Assembly: GCA_965237485.1 (NCBI GenBank)
Contig: CBDEFQ010000010.1
Coordinates: forward strand, 496,001-560,000
Length of the DNA: 64,000 bases
Reading direction: 5' to 3'
Source of the DNA: JAAELZ01 sp965237485
GTDB lineage: Bacteria; Pseudomonadota; Gammaproteobacteria; Arenicellales; Poriferihabitantaceae
The notes under the pieces: generated by a model
Seen by the model: only the letters and a program-made list of their open reading frames with translations
Told to the model about the DNA's origin: nothing
Database searches by the model: none
Translations under genes and position numbers: made by a program
Shown here: positions 8,401 to 16,384 of the stretch, piece after piece
Layout: each line of letters opens with the position of its first letter
How positions within the stretch are numbered: position 1 is the stretch's first letter

Positions 8401-11400
8401 TTCGCATATTCCTCCGCCTTCTTATTCCATTTTTCAGATGTTTTTCGCCAGGTATCCCCTTTTTTAGCGTATTTCCTAGCTTTGCTAATAAGCTCGCTTT
8501 GTTTACGTATACCCGAGCGGTAACCACCTAATCTAGACTGGTAATCTGCTTGATACCCTTCAATTAGGCCATTTAAGCGCGTTATCTCACCATCACTTGC
8601 TGTGTAAGCAGTATATAAAGTGGCTCGCTCACCTTCCGTATCATCAATCAGTTGTTGTGCTGTTGCAGCTAACGCTTGGGTTTTATCAATTTGGTCCAAG
8701 TAACGTTGATATTCAGCCAAGCCATTGCTACGGATCTCAAGGGGAAACCCATAATCATTATAGGTTTTACGAACCGTTAAACCCGAAGAATACTTAACAT
8801 AATCTACGCGATCAGTTGTGCCTATAAAGGCTGTGGTAATGGTATTGCTCTCACCATCTATTGTCGTCGTTACATCAGTAGAGCGGCCATGTTTATCGTA
8901 TTTATGGCTGCGAACGTAGCCTTGTCCATCCCAAACTTGCGCCAGCTTTCCTAGCCCGTTAAGAGCTGTATCATATGTCCACTGAGTGATCCCCTCTGGT
9001 TCAGTACGCTTAACAATACGCCCTAAAAGATCATATTCCATGGTGACTATTTGGCCTTTCGCATCCTTTTGCCAAATTAATTCTCCTAAGGAATTGTATT
9101 TATATTCCCAATCACCTAAATCAGGATCGGATTGATTTATTTTTCTACCAAAATAATCATACTTAAGCGTAATTTCGTTGCCTTGGTCATCAATCGTTTT
9201 GAGTAAATTACCCGCAGCATCATATTGATACCTAATTTCTTTATTTGCTTCATCAACAACTTTTAAGGGTTTACCTGCACCGTTCTTCCAAGTAATTGAT
9301 TTTTGCCCTACCGGGTTGGTTACAACGGTTCTATCTGCAAAATAGCTATAGCTAGTCTCATAACCCTCTGATGAGATTATCTTTGATTTACGACCCAGTA
9401 CATCATATTCAATCGTCGTCCACTTCGGTGTGTCATCTTTAAAATAGGGCTTTGATGCTTTCCACTTACGGCCAAAGCTATCGTATATCGTATCGACATA
9501 CACCGAAGTACCATCAAAACCTTGAGTTTGTTTACGCACCTCACGGTTACGGTTATCATAATAAACCGTTTCTGGCGATTCGCCTTCATTGTCTATAACC
9601 GCCAGTAAAAAAGCCGCATTTGTTGGGCAGGTTGCTTCTCCCAAGCATGACTTAAATACGATTACATTCTTGGCATCATCAACCGCACTCTCGCTGTCGG
9701 CTTCGCTGCGTAGATTGGTCGTTTTAATCATCCTGCCATGGTCATCATACAGCTTAATTGTCTCGTTACCGTTAACGCTCAAAGTGCGGGTAACTTGTCC
9801 AAAATGGGGATGGTATTCAACATAACCCGTATGACCCAACTGATTGCTAGTAGAGGCTACAAAACGACCGTCACTGGTGTAAATTGTTGATGAAAATCGG
9901 TCAGCCACATCCGAGGCACTGATGGTGGTTTTAACAATATGGCCGAAATTGTCATACTCGTAAGCTTCGGTAACCGCTTGCGCATTTCCTTGCCCAACCG
10001 TCTTATTTTTCAGGCTGCCATCAGCATAATAACTATAGCCCGTTGTCATTATATGTGGACTAGAACCCGGTACATTTGATGTGCTCATTACAGACTGCAC
10101 AAGCCCTAGTAACCAAGAAGACTCATCATTTTGGTAGGTCGTTTCTGTCGTACGAGTCGTAGTCCCGTTTAGGTCTGTGCTCGCGTTTACCGTACTAATC
10201 GGATTACCAAAATCATCGAAACTTGTTGTTTGGCTACCAGAACTAATCTCGACGCCATCTAACTCATACTGCTGACTTTGTTTTAGGTCTTGATAAGGAA
10301 AAATGGTTTTACCAGCGTACAAGTCTTTGTAAGCAAAGCGGTTGTCACTCGCAAATAGTACTGTTCCGTTAGGCATTACTTTGCGTAACGATATGGCCGA
10401 CCCGATAGTGGGCCACTGCTGAGAAAATTGTGTCTCTAGATTAATTAGTGTTCGGTTATCTGTGGCGACTTTTTTAGCAAACCCCAAATCTCCGCGCCCC
10501 GTTAGATTGACTTTTTTACCAAAGTATTGGTAATCAGACCGGCCTAAGCTGCCAGACGCATCTGATGACTCTACCGCTGAAACCAATACCATCGGACTAG
10601 AAACATCAATGTTTGGATAAGCGCTACCCGTAGACGGTGTATAAAGATCGCCATAAGTGGTTGGCTTGTATTCAACGACATAACTCGCCCCTAGCCCGTC
10701 GGTGAATGACCACGCTGCCTCTGGTAAAGCATACCCTCGCTGACCCACGCCTCGAAGATATACTTTAGAAGTAGAACCGCCCTGGCTATATATAAGATCT
10801 CCCTGGCCATCGCTGTTCACATCAAACAGGATGCCGCGTGCGTAACTGTCTTCTGAGCTATTATCTTGAATAAATGCAGTGGGAAAGATTAGGTCGTTTT
10901 GTTCAATCCAGCCATCGCCTTTGTTTTTCCAAACGCGGTTTACGAACTGACCCGTATCCGTTTTATAAGACAAGCTAAAATCAGGCAGCCCATCATTGTT
11001 TAAATCAGCAATAACCCCTTTAGTTTTATTAATAGACCCTACTTTTTCCCAGAGAATTGCAGGTGCTTGTAGTTCTTCATTTTGTAGCCAACCATTTCCC
11101 GTGTTTAGCCAAGTTCTTTGAAGGCGTGTTCCACCTTCTAAAATGTGCGCTTGAATAATATCAAGTAATCCGTCGCCGTTAATATCTATAGTATTAGCCA
11201 AAGACTCAGGCGTGACCTTTGAGTAATCGGTAGTGATAACCGGCAGATTAAATGTCGTATTAGCCTGCCAGCCTGCTCCTGTATTTAACCAAGTTTGTTT
11301 TACCGTATTGCCATTATCCGATTTGTAAGCGGACACGATATCCACTAACCCATCACCATTAATATCTATGGTTTGGCCTTTCACCGCCCCCTTAGTATAG

Positions 11401-12956
11401 GCAGTGTAATCAGTTAAGATAATGGGCGGCGCATACTCAGTGCTTAACTGCCAACCATTAAGTTTATTTATCCAAGTTTGTTTTACCGAACTGCCATCAG
11501 CACGTGAAGTAGAAGCGATCAAGTCGGGTAATTGATCGCCATTGATGTCGAGCAACTGCGATAACATAACTGGGTTATCTGCATTAGAGATGTCAGATAA
11601 AAGGCTGGGTAAGGTTTTTGTTATATCTAACTGCCAACCAGAACCCGTATTAATCCATATGCGATTAACAATGCCAGCACTGCTTTGATAAGCCGCTACC
11701 CAATCAGGTAAGTTATCCCCGTTAATATCAACCAGTTCGCTAATACCCAAGCCATCGGCGCTCAAATTATAATCATACAGGGCACTAGGCGGTGTGTACG
11801 CATTACTAATGCTCCACTGGCCAGCATTGTTCAGGTAGGTTGAAAGTAGTTCTTGGCCACTTTCATTTCGATAAGCCGTTACCCAATCAACGTGCCCATC
11901 GTTATTAACGTCGGCATAGGTTCCTCGCAATTTTCCCTGAGTAGTGAGTATTGCCTCGGGTAGGTCATCACCCTGACTCCATTGTTCATCGTAGTCATGC
12001 CACGAAAATGTAACAGGTGTCAGACAGTCTTCATTGCCTGCACACTCTGTGACGGTGGTAATTCTCGATTGTTGGCTGACTGGAGATAATTCGTAGGCAA
12101 TGCGGTAATCTTTAACGATATCATCTGCAACAGACGTTGTTATGTTGCTAATTCGTTTGGTCGCGACGTGTTTTTGACCGCGGGAATATCCACGCGATAT
12201 ATCTGGTCTGTTTTCATAAACAAACTCAACTTTTAAATTTCCTGTTACGTTCGCACTATCATTCCGTCCATAATGAATCGCTTTGGGTAAAGATTGCTTC
12301 GTCGATACTCCATCAACCGTAGTAGGATAATCTGCATATTCGTAATCTATTCGATTACCATTTCTATCTTGTAAATAACTAATTGACCAACTAGTCACCG
12401 CGCTACTGATAGGGTCCGTCAAACGAGCTGCTGCGTTGGCACCATATACAACTTCACTACCCCCTCGGCTCTCAACGGTAAATGATACAGGGCTGACCCC
12501 GGCGTCTATATGGCCTAGCGCACCATTGGCCGTAACTCTCTGAAAGGATTCAATTTCTGTATGATAGACCGAGCCAGCAGCGCCATACTGCCCACTTATT
12601 AACACTAAGCGTTGACCGTTCATACAAAAATGATCATTTTGATCATATTGCACCGGCTTGAAAGCCCCGTCTTGCTCTATAGTAGAACCACATCGCGATA
12701 TCGAAGATAAGCCTGATAGGTTCGCACCAATGCCTAATAACCCATTCCCACCAGTACTATTGTAGGTAATCGCTACTTGCGGAACCACTCCTTGGATACC
12801 AGGAGGCATTTCTATACCAACCGAGTAGCTGCTTTGACCACCGGGTGTTAATTCAAATATACCCGTCGTGGTGCCAACTTGGCTCGCATAGGTCGCACCG
12901 AAAAAAAGAGCACTCGCAAAGAAACTTGCTATAACCGCTATATATTTATTATTCAT
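5415..12956 (-). CDS. Giant secreted SpvB/FG-GAP/RHS-repeat toxin, C-terminus cut off by IS256
   Basis: This 2513-residue protein has a signal peptide (1-24, ending ATYA) and then an SpvB-like domain (~30-330, GIEMPPGIQGVVPQVAITY). Seven FG-GAP/VCBS-like units (~340-760) carry DxNxDGxxD calcium-type motifs such as DINGDGLVD. YD/RHS repeats follow (~1050-1415), then two long helical, charged stretches (~1415-1665 and ~1715-2100) around one RHS-like unit. The RHS core (~2105-2430) has RGRVYDPKIGRFLSADP and NRYSYVLNNPL, and a Lys-rich, hydrophobic tail follows. Such shells encapsulate a C-terminal effector. Here the frame enters the IS256 end and stops after three foreign residues, so the tip is lost. 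It is the central gene of the operon; the natural full length was about 2790 residues. Confidence 0.88.
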   Translation of the reverse strand: MNNKYIAVIASFFASALFFGATYASQVGTTTGIFELTPGGQSSYSVGIEMPPGIQGVVPQVAITYNSTGGNGLLGIGANLSGLSSISRCGSTIEQDGAFKPVQYDQNDHFCMNGQRLVLISGQYGAAGSVYHTEIESFQRVTANGALGHIDAGVSPVSFTVESRGGSEVVYGANAAARLTDPISSAVTSWSISYLQDRNGNRIDYEYADYPTTVDGVSTKQSLPKAIHYGRNDSANVTGNLKVEFVYENRPDISRGYSRGQKHVATKRISNITTSVADDIVKDYRIAYELSPVSQQSRITTVTECAGNEDCLTPVTFSWHDYDEQWSQGDDLPEAILTTQGKLRGTYADVNNDGHVDWVTAYRNESGQELLSTYLNNAGQWSISNAYTPPSALYDYNLSADGLGISELVDINGDNLPDWVAAYQSSAGIVNRIWINTGSGWQLDITKTLPSLLSDISNADNPVMLSQLLDINGDQLPDLIASTSRADGSSVKQTWINKLNGWQLSTEYAPPIILTDYTAYTKGAVKGQTIDINGDGLVDIVSAYKSDNGNTVKQTWLNTGAGWQANTTFNLPVITTDYSKVTPESLANTIDINGDGLLDIIQAHILEGGTRLQRTWLNTGNGWLQNEELQAPAILWEKVGSINKTKGVIADLNNDGLPDFSLSYKTDTGQFVNRVWKNKGDGWIEQNDLIFPTAFIQDNSSEDSYARGILFDVNSDGQGDLIYSQGGSTSKVYLRGVGQRGYALPEAAWSFTDGLGASYVVEYKPTTYGDLYTPSTGSAYPNIDVSSPMVLVSAVESSDASGSLGRSDYQYFGKKVNLTGRGDLGFAKKVATDNRTLINLETQFSQQWPTIGSAISLRKVMPNGTVLFASDNRFAYKDLYAGKTIFPYQDLKQSQQYELDGVEISSGSQTTSFDDFGNPISTVNASTDLNGTTTRTTETTYQNDESSWLLGLVQSVMSTSNVPGSSPHIMTTGYSYYADGSLKNKTVGQGNAQAVTEAYEYDNFGHIVKTTISASDVADRFSSTIYTSDGRFVASTSNQLGHTGYVEYHPHFGQVTRTLSVNGNETIKLYDDHGRMIKTTNLRSEADSESAVDDAKNVIVFKSCLGEATCPTNAAFLLAVIDNEGESPETVYYDNRNREVRKQTQGFDGTSVYVDTIYDSFGRKWKASKPYFKDDTPKWTTIEYDVLGRKSKIISSEGYETSYSYFADRTVVTNPVGQKSITWKNGAGKPLKVVDEANKEIRYQYDAAGNLLKTIDDQGNEITLKYDYFGRKINQSDPDLGDWEYKYNSLGELIWQKDAKGQIVTMEYDLLGRIVKRTEPEGITQWTYDTALNGLGKLAQVWDGQGYVRSHKYDKHGRSTDVTTTIDGESNTITTAFIGTTDRVDYVKYSSGLTVRKTYNDYGFPLEIRSNGLAEYQRYLDQIDKTQALAATAQQLIDDTEGERATLYTAYTASDGEITRLNGLIEGYQADYQSRLGGYRSGIRKQSELISKARKYAKKGDTWRKTSEKWNKKAEEYAKKAKDLVDNPEYITIVVPASENRQGIVPSYTKKVPKYSKKKRYAMANSLAWDAQDAANRANYSAGEANSAYKKAQSYNKSAQARAKSTKKYYDTKLKPLIELVEDASEEAGGHVTTANEKAKAIAAIDQRVKKAVDLAQNASEQADIILEYYTDHKSVLHWRAEEADAEGKVLKFMQGKHVTTDVSYSDYSGRLSSVYTHSAVDPVETQTSDTFPSVLARVNGFIGQLNNDKTSSASHFAQAQEDQAAVQEVLDTLDPNDPGLSPALKLATQAQIQALTINFNVHNVDAQVNQQIYTVATSTLASTQQLLDTFSQVEANTSNVLVLSSKLHSLMARYNRSVRDSYQAASQVQTNLIADMQDVSQVSPEYLQEYKDLGAYHQSLADQHGAHADSIVVDPSETANTDPFAYGYAYASQRHRRLFGRHADVSQKLRRLNKALYTPLQLLNVAAAEKHTLAEQGTLASHFEGHSEAGLGEKTRLRELEKVYRARVLEIADLDQNASDGLTNNADRKQIYEYLSQINSEMSEMYTDMGDQSYWDNMYLSFTSTLTDKSSIYNQLSINHDKIANNNELLANESSSEFDHALLGNDGVVLNDSYTWDSIGNLVERNHSTSGVLETFEYDELNRLTRSSMSGTGVALYELAGLETTTYEYDALGNITYKSDVGHYTYGGHQSNGHAGPHAVTRIDQVGQTSINYQYDHNGNMTSGDGRAIQYASYNKPIAITKGDSVTGYFYGPERQLIKDTQVIPNGLRTTVYFSDGYEKTSDTYGTTSKYHISINGGTIAVITDKQDADIKTNYLHRDHLNSIVAITDEKGFIIERFHYDAFGKQLTSVGISTSDLSSDLANNTLDLNLTDRGYTGHKMLADSELIHMRGRVYDPKIGRFLSADPHIQFAGNLQSYNRYSYVLNNPLAYNDPSGYFLSSLFKSLKKLFKKLVAVIKKVINVVKKVVKFIKENIKVIAVVVVAVVAPYAASAIMSYAGGATVAASIAGASYA

Positions 12957-13027
12957 TTTTTATTTCCGTTCTGCCTGATTGGATTACAGATATCAATTAG
13001 TTTTAATGGCTATAGCTGAATATTTAT

Positions 13028-14071
13028 TTATCTTACCGGACTGCCCATGACTTCTACTTCAGCAAGGCTTAAAACCGTTTTATTAGCTGCAAGCTGTATA
13101 CGAACATAACGTGCCACAGTGTTAGCTGGCAGATCTAATTTATACGACCCATTAACTGGCCCGGCCACATGAAAATGAGATGCATCTGGTAGCACTAATA
13201 CATCAGATAATTTTCGTTTATTGATAGGTTTATCGCTCACTATGACATAAAAATCTTTAAGCCGAGAAGAGCAACAGTCGGTTCGGTTGTAAATGAGTAT
13301 TTCCTTGAGAGGTGCTTTTGCATCAAGATCTACCTGCCAGTAAGGTTGATTCGTAATACCAGTATGCGTCACCGAGCCATTAGCAAAATTGCCATCCGTA
13401 TTCATATCAACCGCTCTTGCGGCATAGCCATTATATTTAAGGGTATCCTCTTCTTCACCATGGAGTTCTTCACTCTCCCATTCACCTTCAACTTCAACTT
13501 CAACGTCGCCTGCACCGTCTTCAAACTCATTATCTAGCGTATCATTTGAGGTGCCAGATTGAACGGTATAACGCCCGATGGCCAGGTTCTCAATATTTTC
13601 TTCCACTGTGTCCGTTTGAGTGATTCCCTCTAACTGAGTGTCATAAGATACGCCCGTAGCAATGGCTGATTCTCGGAACATCGTATAACCATCAAGCCTT
13701 GTCACTAAATGATCAATCGACGCTGTTGTGCTTTCTCTCATTGTTTTATACAAGTTCAACCGCTGAGTGCTGCACTCCGTCATGATCGTTATAACATCAC
13801 CATAACTCTTAATTAAAGACTGCCCTGTTTCATCAATTAAAAATTCGTTGGCATAGGTGACAAATGCCGCTTTATCAACTAAATCCCCTTGCCAAATATC
13901 TATCATCGAATCTTTGACAATTATCGGTGAATAAATACCTTCCCACTTCTTTGGGCAGGCAGATGCAATTTTTTCTTTAACACTTGCAATGTCCGCCTGT
14001 GCTATAGCCATATGGCTCCAACATAGCCCTAAAAATATATACCCTATCTTACGTATCATTGTTTTCCTCAC
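13028..14071 (-). CDS. Exported protein with shared Cys-module and C-terminal F5/8C (discoidin/lectin-like) domain
   Basis: A signal peptide of about 25 residues ends at MAIAQA. Residues ~28-130 (ACPKKWEG … DIWQ … TEC) resemble the same segment of the neighbouring tail-collar protein, with two conserved Cys. Residues ~205-345 look like an F5/8 type C or fucolectin domain: NGYAARAVDMNTDGNF, the motif PYWQVDLDAKAPLKEILIYNR and a closing VARYVRIQLA…LAEVEVMG. Such domains bind sugars or lipids on surfaces. An acidic linker (EDGAGDVEVEVEGEWESEEL) separates the two. It lies 71 bases upstream of the RHS gene in the same direction. Target recognition for the toxin is inferred. Confidence 0.75.
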   Translation of the reverse strand: MRKTMIRKIGYIFLGLCWSHMAIAQADIASVKEKIASACPKKWEGIYSPIIVKDSMIDIWQGDLVDKAAFVTYANEFLIDETGQSLIKSYGDVITIMTECSTQRLNLYKTMRESTTASIDHLVTRLDGYTMFRESAIATGVSYDTQLEGITQTDTVEENIENLAIGRYTVQSGTSNDTLDNEFEDGAGDVEVEVEGEWESEELHGEEEDTLKYNGYAARAVDMNTDGNFANGSVTHTGITNQPYWQVDLDAKAPLKEILIYNRTDCCSSRLKDFYVIVSDKPINKRKLSDVLVLPDASHFHVAGPVNGSYKLDLPANTVARYVRIQLAANKTVLSLAEVEVMGSPVR

Positions 14072-14135
14072 AGCCTATTATTGAGGTTATATTATTTCCT
14101 TGATTCGGCATCAAACTACTTACGCTCAATTATTA

Positions 14136-15221
14136 TTAGTATTTCATCTCTACGTTGAAAACTATGCTGGGTTGCATGTTATTATGTGCTTGGCTCCCCC
14201 CCGTGTTATTAACAACATGGGCATGGTTACCAGCAGCAGAGAGTGAGTGTTTATGATTTCTGGCAGTGCTGACTTTACCCGCTTGCCAATAATTACCTCC
14301 CCAGGTGCTATCTCTTTCTATGCCGCCTCCCCCTCTTACAGGCCCAGTAATCACTTTGATACTATGATTATGATTCCCTGCATACCCTTGTGAGTGCCCA
14401 TGGTAACCACCATTATTTGTTGTATGCTTATGCGCAGGCAGTTCGTTAATGGTTAACTTGGTCTTTTCAGCCCCAAGAACATTACCAACTTGATTAGCCA
14501 ACGGATCACTCACCGTACTAGCCACTTGACCACCCATGTTATTAGCAGCCAATATTCCACGGCCGCGCATGTCAGGCAATGTCACTAAATCGCTGTTAGA
14601 CCATACTTCACTTCCTGTATTAGGTGCCCAATTCTTAGCCAGTTCATAAAGTTCATTGTAATCATCGCCTGTAAGAACCGCATTACTACCCTCGATACCA
14701 ATAGTTTGCCCCACCAAAAACACCCAGTCATCTTGAGCTTCAAGTCTACCCGTCATTCTAACGTCACCGACACTCCAACCACCATTAAGGTATTCTATTG
14801 ATTTATTAAGACCTCGATTAACCGCGTCCATCGCAAATAAAACATCTCGCGGTGTTTTTGAAATTAAAGCATCCAATAATATAACTCGATGCGATGCACA
14901 TTCAGTTGCAACCGATGATACATCTGATGCTAAAGAATCAAGCGTTGCTGAATCAGGCGCATTATCACCCATCTGCTCAATTAGCAGTGACACGAAGCTT
15001 TGTTTGTCATCTGCGTTACTTTGCCAAATATCGCTCTCTAACGTTTCTGTATCAATATCAGCCGCTAAGTCTTCCCAAATTACCGGACATGCTGACACTA
15101 CATTGCTCCTTAAATCAGCATATAGTTCTTGCTGGTCTTGACCAGACTCTTCTTGTGCATAGAGGCTACCTGCTGGCATCAGCATCACCAAAGAAACCGC
15201 CAAACATTTTAAATTATTCAT
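14136..15221 (-). CDS. Exported protein with shared Cys-module and phage tail-collar-like domain
   Basis: The signal peptide (MNNLKCLAV…GSLYA) is followed by the ~110-residue module shared with the next gene (ACPVIWED, DIWQ, TEC). From about residue 170 it matches phage tail-collar/microcystin-dependent-protein domains: DWVFLVGQTIGIEGSNAV, the motif LPDMRGRGILAANN, then a His/Gly-rich loop (ELPAHKHTTNN, GNHNHS, AGNHAH) ending HNNMQPSIVFNVEMKY. In phages these domains sit in trimeric fibres and bind the host surface. I chose the second Met at 15221, which has a GGA upstream and gives a standard signal peptide. An upstream ATG at 15233 is possible. Confidence 0.75.
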   Translation of the reverse strand: MNNLKCLAVSLVMLMPAGSLYAQEESGQDQQELYADLRSNVVSACPVIWEDLAADIDTETLESDIWQSNADDKQSFVSLLIEQMGDNAPDSATLDSLASDVSSVATECASHRVILLDALISKTPRDVLFAMDAVNRGLNKSIEYLNGGWSVGDVRMTGRLEAQDDWVFLVGQTIGIEGSNAVLTGDDYNELYELAKNWAPNTGSEVWSNSDLVTLPDMRGRGILAANNMGGQVASTVSDPLANQVGNVLGAEKTKLTINELPAHKHTTNNGGYHGHSQGYAGNHNHSIKVITGPVRGGGGIERDSTWGGNYWQAGKVSTARNHKHSLSAAGNHAHVVNNTGGSQAHNNMQPSIVFNVEMKY

Positions 15222-15282
15222 CTTGTTTTCCATTAATTAACTTACTTACTTAGGCTTTTATTTACTTATCCCTTCTCAGCAA

Positions 15283-15783
15283 TTATTGCTGCATCAGGCT
15301 TTCTATTTCTTGCGGAGTCACACCCGTTTCTCTTTCATAGTTATCTAACATTGATTCTGATAAACCACTCTGCGTTCGAGGTTGATTCAATACTTTCCCC
15401 GATGGACTGTCCGGCGATATCGGCACTTGAGCTGCTAATTGTTTTTCAGAAAGCACCTTTATGCTCTCCAAAACATCATCTAACTTTTCTTGAGATGCCA
15501 GCGCAAAGTCTTCTCCTTGCTCTATAACTACGCGATCTTTTAATAAAATCTCCATCTCTTTATGGACCAACTCCATTCGCTTGTCTAAACTTTCAATATC
15601 TATAACAGGTATAGGCTCTTCTTTCTTTTCTTTTTCTTTGCTTGCCGTTTCTGGTTGTTCTTTTTTTGTCTCGTTTAGAGAAGCTTCACGGCTCGGTTCC
15701 TCTTGCTCATGATAAGAGAAAAGCAACGCACCAACGATCGAAACTATAACTACCCCAGCTCCTATATAGAGTTTCTTATTCAC
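15283..15783 (-). CDS. Single-pass membrane protein, unknown function
   Basis: This 166-residue protein has one N-terminal transmembrane segment (~5-23, LYIGAGVVIVSIVGALLFSY). A Glu/Lys-rich, coiled-coil-prone region (~30-75) follows, then a helical C-terminal part ending in LMQQ. The topology suggests a periplasmic tail anchored in the inner membrane. It is the second gene of the toxin operon, 47 bases after its upstream neighbour. I recognise no family; an assembly or chaperone role for the RHS secretion would be speculation. Confidence 0.55.
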   Translation of the reverse strand: MNKKLYIGAGVVIVSIVGALLFSYHEQEEPSREASLNETKKEQPETASKEKEKKEEPIPVIDIESLDKRMELVHKEMEILLKDRVVIEQGEDFALASQEKLDDVLESIKVLSEKQLAAQVPISPDSPSGKVLNQPRTQSGLSESMLDNYERETGVTPQEIESLMQQ

Positions 15784-15829
15784 AGTCCTATTTCCATTAC
15801 ACAGATAACTAGTAACCCTTAAATGCTAT

Positions 15830-16177
15830 TTAGTTCTGGTTCCCTATATAACCATTGTATCGATTGATAGCAATATTCTCTTGATCGTCTGCCTCGTCAC
15901 TTAAACGAAATACTTCATCGAATATTTCTTGCGCATTTTCTTGCTCTGGGTCAATTCCATTTTGATAATCACTTAAACATTCCCTATAACGAACTATCGA
16001 CTCCATAAAATGATTCATCTCAAAATCAAACGTTTCCATTTTCTCTATTTTTGCTTCAATCGAGCTATCATCGCTCTCGATAGGTTTAGGTATAAGCGGA
16101 AGACTGCAATTGGAAGTGGTTTGGCTGACGACACTGACTGAAAACAGCACCAATACTAATAAAACAATAGCTTTCAT
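15830..16177 (-). CDS. Small exported protein, unknown function
   Basis: This 115-residue product has a signal peptide (MKAIVLLVLVLFSVSVVS). The acidic, helical mature chain has two Cys (at about 24 and 64) that could form a disulfide. It is the first gene on the minus strand of the toxin operon. The 200 bases upstream (16178-16384) are A/T-rich and should hold the operon promoter, but I see no convincing -35/-10 pair. No family is recognised. Confidence 0.5.
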   Translation of the reverse strand: MKAIVLLVLVLFSVSVVSQTTSNCSLPLIPKPIESDDSSIEAKIEKMETFDFEMNHFMESIVRYRECLSDYQNGIDPEQENAQEIFDEVFRLSDEADDQENIAINRYNGYIGNQN

Positions 16178-16269
16178 ATAACAAATTTTGTGGTTATTTT
16201 TTTTCGAAGTATATCACGGGCCTGTCGGATAAATAATGGTAAACGTGGGATAATAAGAGCTAATTCAAA

Positions 16270-16384
16270 TGAGTCGTTATTTTGAGCAAAGGTCACCAAA
16301 GTCAGCTGTTTCTAACCTTAGATTCTTTGGTTAGTTCAGAGCACCCCTACCGCAAACTCGATGAGCTATTATGTTTTCGCACAT
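16270..16384 (+). pseudogene. Possible 5' fragment of another transposase
   Basis: The frame starting near TTG 16278 reads LSKGHQSQLFLTLDSLVSSE and then HPYRKLDELLCF. This resembles the N-terminus of IS1182/IS5-like DDE transposases, where a His-Pro-x-Arg-Lys-Leu segment is typical. The frame stops at the edge of the IS256-type copy B and does not resume on its other side. This is resemblance only, over about 35 codons. Confidence 0.3.

Noticed and set aside
16178..16269. Defined sigma-70 promoter for the toxin operon
   Set aside because: The stretch is A/T-rich and must contain the promoter, but no -35/-10 pair with good spacing stood out.
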